In this document: positions 7,460 to 16,301 of the stretch, piece by piece
Layout of the letters: each line of letters begins with the position of its first letter
Position numbering within the stretch: position 1 is the stretch's first letter
DNA from: Aminobacter aganoensis
Lineage (GTDB): Bacteria > Pseudomonadota > Alphaproteobacteria > Rhizobiales > Rhizobiaceae
Direction: 5' to 3'
NCBI RefSeq assembly: GCF_014206975.1
Contig: NZ_JACHOU010000003.1
Coordinates: forward strand, 1-64,000
DNA: 64,000 bases
Made by a program: the position numbers and the translations under genes
The notes under the pieces: generated by a model
Told to the model about the DNA's origin: nothing
What the model saw: the letters and a program-made list of their open reading frames with translations, nothing else
Database searches by the model: none

Positions 7460-8059
7460 ATGGCTGGTGATGCGCTCATCGTCATCGACATACAGAACGA
7501 TTTTTGCCCCGGCGGCGCGCTAGCCGTCGCTGGCGGCGACGAGATCATGCCGCTGGTCAACGATCTCATCCGCAACACCGAGCATGTGCTGTTGACCCAG
7601 GACTGGCACCCGGCCGGCCATTCCAGCTTTGCCTCCAGCCATCAAGGCAAGCAGCCCTTCGAGACCATCGACATGCCCTATGGTGCGCAGACGCTGTGGC
7701 CCGACCATTGCATCCAGGGCAGCAAGGGCGCCGATTTCCATTCCGGCCTCGCCTGGGCAAAGTCCGAGCTGGTCATCCGCAAGGGCTTTCGTGGCGGCAT
7801 CGACAGCTATTCGGCCTTCTTCGAGAACGATCACCTGACGCCGACCGGCCTTGCCGGCTATCTCGACGAACGCGGCATCGATTCGATCACCCTGGTCGGC
7901 CTCGCGACCGATTTTTGCGTCGCCTATTCGGCACTCGATGCGGTCAGGCAGGGTTTCTCCACCACGGTGCGGCTCGATGCCTGCCGGGCCATCGATCTCG
8001 GCGGCTCGCTCGACATCATGATCGGCAAGATGCGCGACGCCGGCGTCAGGCTCGTTTGA
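7460..8059 (+). CDS. pncA: Nicotinamidase (bifunctional nicotinamidase/pyrazinamidase)
   Basis: A 199-residue cysteine hydrolase that converts nicotinamide to nicotinate and ammonia for NAD salvage. The isochorismatase-like fold is complete: catalytic triad D10, K108 (VIRKGF) and C153 (ATDFCVAYSAL), and metal ligands D48 and H50 (TQDWHP) with H83 (WPDHC). Start ATG follows GGAGG at 7451-7455. It diverges from the hydroxylase operon across a shared regulatory region and lies upstream of an antiporter-like gene. The matching nicotinate phosphoribosyltransferase pncB is at 16406-17710. Its product nicotinate could also feed the adjacent hydroxylase/reductase operon, but that link is inference. 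Confidence 0.95.
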   Translation: MAGDALIVIDIQNDFCPGGALAVAGGDEIMPLVNDLIRNTEHVLLTQDWHPAGHSSFASSHQGKQPFETIDMPYGAQTLWPDHCIQGSKGADFHSGLAWAKSELVIRKGFRGGIDSYSAFFENDHLTPTGLAGYLDERGIDSITLVGLATDFCVAYSALDAVRQGFSTTVRLDACRAIDLGGSLDIMIGKMRDAGVRLV

Positions 8060-8084
8060 GCATCCGTTCTGGGGTAAGGGTGAA

Positions 8085-8101
8085 CCGGCGTTTCGCGCCG
8101 G
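8085..8101. other. Short GC-rich hairpin between pncA and the antiporter-like gene
   Basis: CCGGCG and CGCCGG arms around a TTTCG loop. No T-tract follows; instead the GAGGGG ribosome-binding site of the next gene comes eight bases later. It could be a weak terminator or an mRNA-processing point. Function not shown. Confidence 0.35.
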
Positions 8102-8115
8102 CTTGAGGGGACGAC

Positions 8116-9540
8116 ATGAAATTCGTGCATATTGCGGCAGCTCCCTTGGCGCTGTCCGGGCTGCTCCTGACCGCTGGTTCGGCCTTGGCAGCGGAAGGGC
8201 TGCCCGGTGCGGCCATGTCGTTGTGGTGGACACTGCCTTTTGCCGGCCTGCTGCTCAGCATTGCCACCGGGCCGCTGCTCTATCATCACGTCTGGGAGCA
8301 TCACTACGGCAAGATCACCGCCGGCTGGGCGGCACTGGCCGTCCTGCCGATGGTGTGGTTCCACGGTCTCGGCGTATCGTCGGAAGCGGTGCTGCATGCG
8401 CTGCTGCTCGAATACATGTCCTTCATCATCCTGCTGTTCGGGCTGTTCACCATCGCCGGCGGCATCCTGGTTGCCGGCAATATCCACGGCACGCCGATGG
8501 TCAATGGCGCGCTGCTGCTGATCGGTGCAGCGCTCGCCTCGGTGGTCGGCACCACCGGTGCGTCGATGATCCTGATCCGCCCGATCATCCGCGCCAATGA
8601 CAACCGGCCGTTCAACGCCCATGTCATCGTCTTCTTCATCTTCCTGGTGTCGAACATCGGCGGATCGCTGACGCCGCTCGGTGACCCGCCGCTGTTCGTC
8701 GGCTTCCTCCGCGGCGTCGATTTCTTCTGGACGACGGCCAATCTGTGGCGCGAGACGCTGCTGGTCGGCGGCATCGTGCTCGGCGTCTTCCTCGCCCTCG
8801 ACTGGTTCCTGCACAGCCGCGAGAAGGGCCAGCCCAAGATCAAGGACCCGACGCCGGACTCCAGGGTCCGCATCCGCGGCCGCGCCAACATCGTCCTGCT
8901 CGCCGGCGTCGTCGGCGCCATCCTGCTGTCGGCGTCGTGGAAGCCGGGCACGGCCTTCACCATCCAGGGCGTGCACGTCGAGCTGCAAAATCTCGTCCGC
9001 GACGCCATCATCGTGGTGCTTGCGCTGGTTTCGCTGCGCATCACCCGCAAGGAGTATCGCGCCGCCAACGGCTTCAACTGGGGCCCGATCCTCGAGGTGG
9101 CCAAGCTGTTTGCCGGCATCTTCATCTGCATCGTGCCGGTCATCGCCATCCTGCGGGCGGGCCTGGACGGGGCCTTCGCTCCATTGGTGGCGATGGTCAC
9201 CGGGCCGACCGGCGCACCGAACGACCTCGCCTATTTCTGGCTGACCGGCGCATTGTCGTCGTTTCTCGACAATGCGCCAACCTACCTCGTGTTCTTCGAA
9301 CTCGCCGGCGGCGATCCCAAGGTGCTGATGACCACGTTTGCCAGCACCCTGGCGGCGATCTCGGCGGGTGCGGTGTTCATGGGCGCCAACACCTACATCG
9401 GCAACGCGCCCAATTTCATGGTCTATGCCATCGCCCGCGAGAGCGGGATCAGGATGCCGGGCTTTTTCGGCTACATGCTCTGGTCGGGGCTTGTGCTGAT
9501 CCCGACCTTCCTGATCGCGGGCTTCGTGTTCTTCGGCTGA
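8116..9540 (+). CDS. Sodium:proton antiporter-like membrane protein (CitMHS_2/NhaD-type)
   Basis: A 474-residue inner-membrane protein of the ion-transporter superfamily often annotated as sodium:proton antiporter. It begins with a probable signal peptide ending near ALAAEG and has roughly eleven to thirteen hydrophobic segments. Family marks are the conserved inner loops VVGTTGASMILIRP and NIGGSLTPLGDPPLF, and in the second half FLDNAPTYLVFFE and MGANTYIGNAPN, which form the two inverted-repeat halves typical of this fold. Transported ions are inferred from family only. It follows pncA by 56 nt on the same strand and may be co-transcribed; it is followed by a palindromic repeat. Confidence 0.8.
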   Translation: MKFVHIAAAPLALSGLLLTAGSALAAEGLPGAAMSLWWTLPFAGLLLSIATGPLLYHHVWEHHYGKITAGWAALAVLPMVWFHGLGVSSEAVLHALLLEYMSFIILLFGLFTIAGGILVAGNIHGTPMVNGALLLIGAALASVVGTTGASMILIRPIIRANDNRPFNAHVIVFFIFLVSNIGGSLTPLGDPPLFVGFLRGVDFFWTTANLWRETLLVGGIVLGVFLALDWFLHSREKGQPKIKDPTPDSRVRIRGRANIVLLAGVVGAILLSASWKPGTAFTIQGVHVELQNLVRDAIIVVLALVSLRITRKEYRAANGFNWGPILEVAKLFAGIFICIVPVIAILRAGLDGAFAPLVAMVTGPTGAPNDLAYFWLTGALSSFLDNAPTYLVFFELAGGDPKVLMTTFASTLAAISAGAVFMGANTYIGNAPNFMVYAIARESGIRMPGFFGYMLWSGLVLIPTFLIAGFVFFG

Positions 9541-9550
9541 GGGCGAGATT

Positions 9551-9668
9551 GCCCCTCACCCTTACCCTCTCCCCGTGAAGGACGGGGCGAGGGGGCGTCA
9601 CCGTTGCGGCCGGCATCCTTCTCCCCGTCATGACGGGGAGAAGGTCCGGCAGGGGATGAGGGGCAATC
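9551..9668. repeat. Mosaic palindromic intergenic repeat, copy 1
   Basis: Two facing modules begin and end with CCCCTCA / TGAGGGGC. Each contains a hairpin core: CTCCCCGT-GAAGG-ACGGGGCGAG and CCTTCTCCCCGT-CATG-ACGGGGAGAAGG. The copy lies between the converging antiporter-like gene and livF. The same building blocks recur at about 12985, 23485, 57109, 58113 and, more diverged, 63335. This resembles the mosaic intergenic elements known from rhizobia. Confidence 0.85.
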
Positions 9669-9671
9669 CGA

Positions 9672-10379
9672 TTACCCTACGCCGACATAGCGGCGCACCA
9701 GCGCCGGGTCGTCGCGTAACTGCGCGACGTCCACTGTCTCGCGGTTGCGGCCGTTCTCGATGAAGGCGACACGGTCGGCAACCGACAGCACCGCGTCCAC
9801 CCGCTGCTCGACCAGGATGGTCGAGACCCCGCGATCGCGCAGCCCGGCCACGGTCTCGCGTATCCTGGCGATCATCGACGGCATCAGCCCTTCGGTCGGC
9901 TCGTCGAGCAGCAGCACATCGGGTTCGAGACACAAAGCACGCGCCATCGCCAGCATCTGCTGTTCGCCGCCCGACAGCGTGCCGGAGCGCTGCCTGAGCC
10001 GGTCGCGCAGCAGCGGAAACAGGTCGAGGACGCTTTCCCGCACGGCCTTGCCCTTGTTGCGCGTCATCAGGCCGATTTCGATGTTCTCGGCCACCGTCAG
10101 TTCGGCAAACAGGCGGCGGCCCTGCGGCACGTAGGCGACGCCCGCCTTAGGCACCTCATGCGCCGCAAGTTCGGTCAGTTCGCGCGCGGCCAGTTTGATC
10201 GAGCCGGCACGCGCCGGTACCAGCCCCATGATCGTCTTCAGCGTCGTCGTCTTGCCGGCGCCGTTGCGGCCGAGCAGGCACAACACCTCGCCCTTGCGCA
10301 ACTCGAGCTCGAGGCCGTGCAGCACCTGCACCTCGCCGTAGAAACAGTCGAGGCCGCCGATCGTCAGCGCCGCGCTCAT
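9672..10379 (-). CDS. livF: ABC transporter ATP-binding protein LivF
   Basis: A 235-residue ATPase of the branched-chain amino acid / amide importer family. Walker A is GRNGAGKTTT, the signature is LSGGEQQMLAMARAL, Walker B is VLLLDEPTEGL and the switch His is replaced by Gln in VEQR, as is usual in LivF. Length and N-terminus fit the short LivF type. Last gene of a five-gene minus-strand transport operon; its start overlaps the livG stop by ATGA. It works as a heterodimer with LivG to drive the LivHM permease. The substrate is set by the binding protein at 13121-14425. Confidence 0.9.
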   Translation of the reverse strand: MSAALTIGGLDCFYGEVQVLHGLELELRKGEVLCLLGRNGAGKTTTLKTIMGLVPARAGSIKLAARELTELAAHEVPKAGVAYVPQGRRLFAELTVAENIEIGLMTRNKGKAVRESVLDLFPLLRDRLRQRSGTLSGGEQQMLAMARALCLEPDVLLLDEPTEGLMPSMIARIRETVAGLRDRGVSTILVEQRVDAVLSVADRVAFIENGRNRETVDVAQLRDDPALVRRYVGVG

Positions 10380-11113
10380 GCGCCGGCCTCCCGCACGGTG
10401 CCGAGATAGGCCTCCTGAACGGCGCTGTTGGCGCGGATTTCGGCCGGGCTGCCCTCGGCCAGGATCCTGCCGGCGTTGAACACGGTGATGCGCCGGGCCA
10501 GTTCCATCACCACCTGCATGTTGTGCTCGATCAGGAGCACGGTGGCATCCCTGGCGATCTCGCGCACCAGGGCGATGAAGTTCTCGATCTCGCCGTCCGA
10601 CAGGCCCTGCGTCGGCTCGTCGAGGATGAGCAGCCGCGGCTTGAGCGCCAGGCCCATCGCCACCTCGAGCAGGCGCTGGTGGCCGTAGGCCAGCGCACCT
10701 GCCGGCTCGTGCGCGCGGTTTGCGAGCCCCACGCGCTCCAGCGCCTCCATCGCGCCCTGCCGCACCGCACCGCGCGAACGCCCGTCGGTCAGCGTCCGCT
10801 GCACCGGCAGGGCCACGTTCTCGTAGGCGCTGAGATTGGCAAAGACGCTGGTGATCTGGAACGTGTAGGCGATGCCGCGCCGGACCCTCATATGCGCCGG
10901 CATGTCGGTGATGTCCTCTCCGTCGAAGACGATGCTGCCGGAGGTCGGCGCGTAGCGGCCGCAGACGAGGCTGACGAAGGTCGTCTTGCCGGCACCGTTG
11001 GGGCCGATCACCGCCCGGATCTCGCCCGGCTCGAGCGAGAAGTCGACGTCGTCGACGGCGCGCAGGCCGCCGAAATGGCGCGACAGCCCTGTCGTGGTCA
11101 GCAGCGCCGTCAT
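10376..11113 (-). CDS. livG: ABC transporter ATP-binding protein LivG
   Basis: A 245-residue ATPase with Walker A GPNGAGKTTF, a LAYGHQRLLEVAMGLALKP signature, in which the usual LSGG is read as LAYGHQ as is common in LivG, Walker B LLILDEPTQGL and the switch His in LIEHNMQVV. The C-terminal NSAVQEAYLG is the usual LivG ending. Start ATG 11113 overlaps the livM stop; a longer in-frame reading into livM was discarded. Partner of LivF in the importer. Confidence 0.9.
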   Translation of the reverse strand: MTALLTTTGLSRHFGGLRAVDDVDFSLEPGEIRAVIGPNGAGKTTFVSLVCGRYAPTSGSIVFDGEDITDMPAHMRVRRGIAYTFQITSVFANLSAYENVALPVQRTLTDGRSRGAVRQGAMEALERVGLANRAHEPAGALAYGHQRLLEVAMGLALKPRLLILDEPTQGLSDGEIENFIALVREIARDATVLLIEHNMQVVMELARRITVFNAGRILAEGSPAEIRANSAVQEAYLGTVREAGA

Positions 11114-12075
11114 GGCAGCCACCCGAGCCAGCGCTCGCGCAAGGTGCCGAGAATGCCCTTGCGGAACCATAACACCAGCAGGATCAGCATCGCGCCGACA
11201 ACCAGCATGTAGGCCGAAGTGAAGCCGCTGGTGATGTCGATGACGTAGTACATGAACAGCGTGCCGATCAGCGGCCCGAGCGTCGTCGCAGCGCCCCCGA
11301 GCAGCACCCAGAGCAGCGGCAGGATCGAATATTGCACCGAGGCGAAGGTCGAGCCGACATAGCCGAACAAAAGCGCGTAGGCGGCACCGGCTGCGGCGCA
11401 GATGATGCCCGAAATCACCACCGCCGTCAGCTTGTTGGCGAAGGTGTCGTAGCCGAGCATCCTCGTCCGCTCCTCGTTCTCGCGGATGGCAACGAGGACA
11501 CGGCCGTGGCGCGAGCGCACGATGGCAAGCGTGGCGAACAGGGCCGCGGCAAACAGCGCCACCGCCGTGAGATAGCGCGTCACCGGGTTGGTCAGGTCGA
11601 GCGTCCCGCTGCCGAGCGTGATCCGCCGCGCCTGTTGCTGCAGCACCAGCCCTTCGTCGCCGCGCGTCCATTCGCCGAAATAGAGCGTGGTGAGGTAGAA
11701 TACCTGGGCGAACATCATGGTCACGATCATGAAGGCGACGCCGGACGTGCGAAGCGCCAGCAGCCCGACGGCCAGCGCGACGACGAACCCTGCCCCAATG
11801 CCACCGGCAAAGGCCGGCACGACGCCCCAGCCGAGATGATAGAGCGGCAGGCCGGCGCCATAGAGCCCGGCGGCAAAGAACATCGCATGGCCGAGGCTGA
11901 GCAGCCCGACATAGCCGAACAAGAGGTTGTAGCCCATGGCGAAGACGGCGAGCACCAGCACCCGCGCCAGGACGCCATGATGATATTCGGGCAGCACGAA
12001 GTTCAGCGCGACGAGCAGGGCGATGACCGCCACATGCAACGCGTAGACCCTTGCCGCTTCTCCCTCTCCGGTCAT
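11110..12075 (-). CDS. livM: Branched-chain amino acid-type ABC transporter permease LivM
   Basis: A 321-residue inner-membrane permease with about eight to ten hydrophobic helices. It contains the LivM markers GYNLLFGYVGLLSLGHAMFF near the start and a coupling-helix segment EERTRMLGYDTFANKLTAVVISG that contacts the ATPases. Start ATG 12075 overlaps the livH stop by ATGA. Together with LivH it forms the channel of the importer. Confidence 0.9.
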   Translation of the reverse strand: MTGEGEAARVYALHVAVIALLVALNFVLPEYHHGVLARVLVLAVFAMGYNLLFGYVGLLSLGHAMFFAAGLYGAGLPLYHLGWGVVPAFAGGIGAGFVVALAVGLLALRTSGVAFMIVTMMFAQVFYLTTLYFGEWTRGDEGLVLQQQARRITLGSGTLDLTNPVTRYLTAVALFAAALFATLAIVRSRHGRVLVAIRENEERTRMLGYDTFANKLTAVVISGIICAAAGAAYALLFGYVGSTFASVQYSILPLLWVLLGGAATTLGPLIGTLFMYYVIDITSGFTSAYMLVVGAMLILLVLWFRKGILGTLRERWLGWLP

Positions 12076-12953
12076 TTCGTTGCCGTTCCGAACAGGCCCT
12101 GCGGGCGGAACACCAGCACCATGGCGACGACGAGCGTGGCGATGATCTTGGCCAGCGTCGGCGAGAAGAACATCGAGATGATGCCGTCGGACACGCCGAT
12201 CAGAAGCGCCGCGATGACCGTGCCGCGCAGCGAGCCGAGCCCGCCGATGATGACGACGATGAACGACAGCAGGAGCGGGTCGAGCCCCATCAGGTAATGC
12301 GCCTGCTGGATCGGCACGATCAGCACGGCGGCGATTGCCGCCAGCATGGCGCCGAGCGCGAACACCGCGCCATAGACGCGGCCCACCGGGATGCCGAAGG
12401 CCTGCGCCGTTTCGCGGTCATACTGCGTCGCCCGCATGATGAGGCCGATCCTCGTGCGGGTCAGCACCAGCCAGGTGGCAAGCAGCAGCAGCGCCGAGGC
12501 CGCGATGATCGACAGCTTGTAGCCGGAATAGCCGAACCAGGGCAGCTGGATGCGGACGTTGAAGGGCGGCGCCACCGGCCGCGCCTCGGGGCCATAGAAG
12601 GTCAGCGCCAGCTGCTGGATGATGTAGAGCAGGCCGATGGTGGCAACGATCGTCGCCTCCGGGTTGTATTCGACCCGCCGCAGCACGAGCCGCTCCGACA
12701 CCCAGGCTATGGCGCCGACGATCAGCGGCGACAGCACCAGGGCGGCGGCGAAGCCGAGCGCCGGGTGGCCGCTCACGGCAGTGGTGATCGCCCAGGCAAG
12801 CACCGCGCCGAGCATGAAGAACTCGCCATGGGCGACGTTGACGATGCGCATCACCCCGAACACCAGCGACAGGCCGAGCGCCGTCAGCGCCAGCACCGCC
12901 GAGGTGACCAGCCCTTCGAGCGTGGCAAGCAGGAGATGCGGGAAGAAGGCCAT
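12072..12953 (-). CDS. livH: Branched-chain amino acid-type ABC transporter permease LivH
   Basis: A 293-residue permease starting MAFFPHLLLATLEG. Typical LivH features are ALGLSLVFGVMRIVNVAHGEFFMLGA early and GRVYGAVFALGAMLAAIAAVL with IIGGLGSLRGTVIAALLIG later. ATG 12953 is preferred to an in-frame TTG at 12974, which gives seven extra polar residues at the edge of a palindromic repeat; neither has a strong ribosome-binding site, so the start is somewhat uncertain. A 167-nt gap carrying the repeat separates it from the binding-protein gene. Confidence 0.88.
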   Translation of the reverse strand: MAFFPHLLLATLEGLVTSAVLALTALGLSLVFGVMRIVNVAHGEFFMLGAVLAWAITTAVSGHPALGFAAALVLSPLIVGAIAWVSERLVLRRVEYNPEATIVATIGLLYIIQQLALTFYGPEARPVAPPFNVRIQLPWFGYSGYKLSIIAASALLLLATWLVLTRTRIGLIMRATQYDRETAQAFGIPVGRVYGAVFALGAMLAAIAAVLIVPIQQAHYLMGLDPLLLSFIVVIIGGLGSLRGTVIAALLIGVSDGIISMFFSPTLAKIIATLVVAMVLVFRPQGLFGTATK

Positions 12954-12984
12954 CAGGTGTCGATTGTCCGGCAAGGACAGCGCT

Positions 12985-13098
12985 GCCCCTCACCCTTACT
13001 CTCTCCCCGTAAACGGGGCGAGGGGGGCGTCGGCGTTGCGGCCGTCTTCCTTCTCCCCGTTCCACGGGGAGAAGGTCCCGGCAGGGGGATGAGGGGCA
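12985..13098. repeat. Mosaic palindromic intergenic repeat, copy 2
   Basis: Same two-module design as copy 1: GCCCCTCACC at one end, ATGAGGGGCAGC at the other, with hairpin cores CTCCCCGT-AA-ACGGGGCGAG and CCTTCTCCCCGT-TCC-ACGGGGAGAAGG. It lies inside a transport operon, between the substrate-binding-protein gene and livH, where stable hairpins could protect the upstream message or lower downstream expression. Confidence 0.85.
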
Positions 13099-13120
13099 GC
13101 ACCGGCATTGGGCCTTCAGC

Positions 13121-14425
13121 TCACAGCGGCTGCGTCGTGTAGTCGCCTTCCGGCTCGTACATGCCGTCCTCGATCGAGGTCCGGTGGACGACGTTGAGCT
13201 TGCCGCCCTCGACCTTGGAGATGTTCTGGTGGCCGAAGACCTGGTGGATCTTGCCGTTGAACGTCTTGTCGCCCTGCGGATGCTCGGGGCCGTCCTTGAA
13301 CTCGGTCAGCGCCTCGGTCGCCTCGACCAGCTTTGCGCGGTCCTCCGGTCCCTTGTAGCCGGAATCCTCCATCGCCTTCTTGATGACGTAGAGCGTCTCC
13401 CAGCAGCCGAACATGTGGGCGGCGGTCGAGACGTCCTTGGCGTCCGTCGTCGAAGCGCCGTTGTCGTCGATGCCGACGGCTGCGCGGTAGGCCTTCATCG
13501 CTTCGCTGTCATTGGCCTGGGCGTAGCGCGGCGAGCCTTCCCAGAAATGGCTGCCGTCGAGGAATTCGAGGCCTGGGCTGTTGATGTCGACGGCTTCGAG
13601 CGAATCGATGAAGCCGAACAGCTGGGGCTTGTTCGAGCCGTAGAACTCGCCGAGTTCCTTGACGAAGGTCAAAACGCCGGGGCCGACCATGACGTGGTAC
13701 AGGACCTCGGTGTCGGCGGGGATCTGCGGCAGGTACTTGGTGAACGAGCTTTCGGTCGGCGGGATCGGGATCTGCGCCACCACCTCGCCGCCCTGTGCCT
13801 TGATGGCGGGCGCGAAATAGTCGCGGTGGTCGTAGCCGAAGGCATAATCCGGATAGATCATCGTCACCTTCTTGCCCAGGTTGGCCGCGACCCAGGGCGC
13901 GACCGAGGTGACCTGCGAGCGCACGTCGGTGATGCCGGGCTGGAAGACCCAGCGGTTCAGCTTGCCCGAGGCGACGTGATAGCCCTCGCTGACCACGTAA
14001 TAGGGGATCTTGAGCTCGCCGGCGGTCGGCGCCGAGCCGACGACGACATGGGAAAACAGCGTGCCGAAGACTATGTCGGTCTTGTGCTGGGACGCGAACT
14101 TGCCGACCACCTCGGCGCCGCGCTTGGGATCGGTGCCATCGTCCTCGACGATGATCTCGACCGGCCGGCCGTTGATGCCGCCGGCGTCGTTGATCAGCTT
14201 GACGGCGGCGTTGGTGGTCTTTTCGTACCAGCGGCCGTAGGCGGCGCCGATGCCGGTGCGGTGGGCCTGGAAGCCGATCTTGATCGGCGCCGACGACTGC
14301 GCCTGCGAATAGCGCACGAAACCGGGTGCCGCCATCAGGCCGGCACCCGCGGCGAGGCCCTTGAGTGCGGTGCGGCGCGTCAGTCCCGATTTGCCGAGGT
14401 CGAAGAAGCGTTTGCTGTCAGTCAT
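13121..14425 (-). CDS. ABC transporter substrate-binding protein (Leu/Ile/Val-binding family, Tat-exported)
   Basis: A 434-residue periplasmic binding protein of the Peripla_BP_6 type. The N-terminus has a twin-arginine motif LTRRTALKG followed by a hydrophobic stretch and a likely cleavage near SQAQSS, so export as a folded protein is probable. The mature part starts IKIGFQAHRTGIGAAYG and has GGINGRPVEIIVEDDGTDP, the classic first-lobe signature, then MIYPDYAFGYDHRDYF. Many paralogues bind amides, urea or aromatic acids rather than amino acids, so the substrate is open. First gene of the operon with livHMGF; the urease operon is not adjacent. Confidence 0.88.
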   Translation of the reverse strand: MTDSKRFFDLGKSGLTRRTALKGLAAGAGLMAAPGFVRYSQAQSSAPIKIGFQAHRTGIGAAYGRWYEKTTNAAVKLINDAGGINGRPVEIIVEDDGTDPKRGAEVVGKFASQHKTDIVFGTLFSHVVVGSAPTAGELKIPYYVVSEGYHVASGKLNRWVFQPGITDVRSQVTSVAPWVAANLGKKVTMIYPDYAFGYDHRDYFAPAIKAQGGEVVAQIPIPPTESSFTKYLPQIPADTEVLYHVMVGPGVLTFVKELGEFYGSNKPQLFGFIDSLEAVDINSPGLEFLDGSHFWEGSPRYAQANDSEAMKAYRAAVGIDDNGASTTDAKDVSTAAHMFGCWETLYVIKKAMEDSGYKGPEDRAKLVEATEALTEFKDGPEHPQGDKTFNGKIHQVFGHQNISKVEGGKLNVVHRTSIEDGMYEPEGDYTTQPL

Positions 14426-14514
14426 GCCCTATCCCCTTGCCGTGCGTTTTGACCAACGTTCGCGTGGATGTGAAATCGTTTCCCCCGGACCTTGTGCCGG
14501 GACGAAAAATCGCA

Positions 14515-14522
14515 TGTATACA
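14515..14522. promoter_or_regulatory. TGTATACA palindrome upstream of the ABC operon
   Basis: A perfect 8-bp palindrome 90 bp upstream of the binding-protein start. TGTATACA cores are typical of operators of FadR-subfamily GntR regulators. No GntR gene is present in this window, and an 8-mer can arise by chance, so this is only a candidate site. Confidence 0.3.
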
Positions 14523-14590
14523 AACTAGATCACCAATCCCGGGAGGTGGCAATAGTTGCTTCCCCAAGGTCAAAACCAGCTGCATTTGCA

Positions 14591-16030
14591 CTATCCGGCG
14601 GTGGCTGTCGAGAGCAGCCAGAGGCCGAAAACGGTGTAGCCGATCATCAGCAGGGTCAGCGGCAACTGGCTGAGCGAGGCACGGGCGGCGGAGGGGTGCA
14701 GCCGCCAGGCGAGCAGGTGGGCGACGAGCACCGCCAGCACGTGTCCGCCGACGATGGCCGCCGCCTGAAGGTTCCACAGCATCCAGGCGGAATGCGCGCC
14801 CATGGCGATGCCGGCCTCTACCGGCATGTGCGCGGTGCCGAGCAGGTTCCAGCCGCGCGCGAACGGGTCCGACAGCGCCACCAGCGCGTATTGCCCATTG
14901 ACCAAGAACGCCGTCAGGTAATGCGAGAAATGGTAGGCCAGCGCGATCGGCACGATCGACCAGACGAACAGGCCGGCGGATTGCCGAAGCGGCTGTTTGC
15001 TGCGCACCAGCCTTTCGCCGACCAGGACGGCAAGCAGGCCGACAGCGGCGAGCAGGAAGAGCATGACCGCGAGGCCCAGGCTGTTGGTGGCGACGAGTGC
15101 TGTGCGGCCGGGCAGTTCGAGCGGGTTGATGCCGTTGAGGCCGAGCCAGAAGAAGGTCTTGGAAAAGCCGTCGAAGGAGACCGAAGCCAGTGTCGCCAGC
15201 AGAAACAGCGCGCCCGACGGGGGCAGCGCCTCGGCCTCGTTGAGCTTGGCGCCGGGCCAGCACAAGGCGAGGCGCAGCCGGGGCCCGTCCTGCTTGCCCT
15301 CGAAGATGCCGAAGCGCGAGATCATGGCGAAGAAGGCCGACAGGAACTCGCCCTGCCGGCTCCAGCGTTCGAAGCCGAAGATCAGCATGGCGGCGAATGA
15401 GAACAGCCAGTAGGTGCCGGCTGCGATGGCGAGCCGTGCCGGGTCGTCGGGCGCCGGGTCGATCAGCTCGAACCAGGCAAAGGCAAGAAACAGGGCAAAG
15501 GCTGGGAAGTAGCCGACCCATTCGGGCAGGCGCAGTGGGCTGTCTTCCTTCGCACCGAGCGCCTTCCAGGCCAGCCGATACGGCCCGTACCAGGGGTTGA
15601 GCCAGGCCCACAGATTGCCGAGCAGGCCCTGGGCCAGGGTCAGCCCGACCCAGAGCAGCGTCCAGACGGTCAGCGGCAGCGGGTTGGACAGTGGGTCGCG
15701 GCTGCCGGTGATCCCGGCGGCGGTGAGCGTTGCGAAGAAGGCGAAGGACACGAGGCTGACCGGCAGCCGCAGGTCGGGGATCGAACCGAGCGGCAGACGC
15801 TTGCGCCAGAAGCTCGTCAGCCGTTCCGGCGGCAGCAGCGCCAGCACCAGGAAGGAGGCCGCCACCGCCAAAGCTGCGCCGGCTATGTAGTGCCCGGTCG
15901 GCAGCAGCAGGACGTGGCCCCGGTCGGAGGCATGGGCGAGGGCAGGGGAGGTTTGCCATGCGGTCGCAGCGCAGGCAGCAAGCGCTGCGGCCGTGCGTTG
16001 GATGGTTCTCGTTGTCGTGGGTCCCCGCAT
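14591..16030 (-). CDS. Large polytopic membrane protein of unknown function
   Basis: A 479-residue protein with a clear signal peptide: polar MRGPTTTRTIQR, an Ala-rich core and probable cleavage after SPALA. About eleven to twelve hydrophobic segments follow, with short Trp-rich loops such as GNLWAWLNPWYGPYRLAW and GLFVWSIVPIALAYHFSHYL. The His-containing helices YHFSHYL and GIAMGAHSAWMLWNL could hold metal or haem, but no known catalytic motif is visible. I recall related proteins carrying the unverified label fenitrothion hydrolase; I do not rely on it. ATG 16030 gives the clean signal peptide; an upstream in-frame start would add about 50 unlikely residues. It stands alone, upstream of the ABC operon. 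Confidence 0.7.
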   Translation of the reverse strand: MRGPTTTRTIQRTAAALAACAATAWQTSPALAHASDRGHVLLLPTGHYIAGAALAVAASFLVLALLPPERLTSFWRKRLPLGSIPDLRLPVSLVSFAFFATLTAAGITGSRDPLSNPLPLTVWTLLWVGLTLAQGLLGNLWAWLNPWYGPYRLAWKALGAKEDSPLRLPEWVGYFPAFALFLAFAWFELIDPAPDDPARLAIAAGTYWLFSFAAMLIFGFERWSRQGEFLSAFFAMISRFGIFEGKQDGPRLRLALCWPGAKLNEAEALPPSGALFLLATLASVSFDGFSKTFFWLGLNGINPLELPGRTALVATNSLGLAVMLFLLAAVGLLAVLVGERLVRSKQPLRQSAGLFVWSIVPIALAYHFSHYLTAFLVNGQYALVALSDPFARGWNLLGTAHMPVEAGIAMGAHSAWMLWNLQAAAIVGGHVLAVLVAHLLAWRLHPSAARASLSQLPLTLLMIGYTVFGLWLLSTATAG

Positions 16031-16150
16031 CACGCTCCCGATGTGCCATATGGCCGGAGGCGCGGGAAGAGTGCCCGAGACTGTCAATGGGCCGGTGACA
16101 GCGACGCTGGCGGTGTTGCGTAGCTCTACAAAGCAAACGTTCAGCGTCGT

Positions 16151-16301
16151 GATCCTTCGCAACCCCTCTGGCCTGCCGGCCATCTCCCCCGCAAGGGGGG
16201 AGATTAGTCTCGTCGCCGGCGGCGCCCATTCTACGAGTTCGCAAGGATCAATGCTGCAAAGTGGTGATTGGCCGGCAGCGCAGAGGGGCGTGCGAAGGAT
16301 C
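16151..16301. repeat. Intergenic inverted-repeat element in the gene-free stretch 16031-16405
   Basis: Arm 16151-16189 (GATCCTTCGC, then CCCCTCTG and CTGCCGGCCA) is repeated in inverted form at 16264-16301, giving a roughly 150-bp mosaic element. An inner hairpin ATCTCCCCC-GCAAG-GGGGGAGAT lies at 16182-16204. It fills the 375-bp gap between pncB and the unknown membrane protein. Similar GATCCTTCGC-ended elements are widespread between genes in rhizobia. No gene is seen here. Confidence 0.8.
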
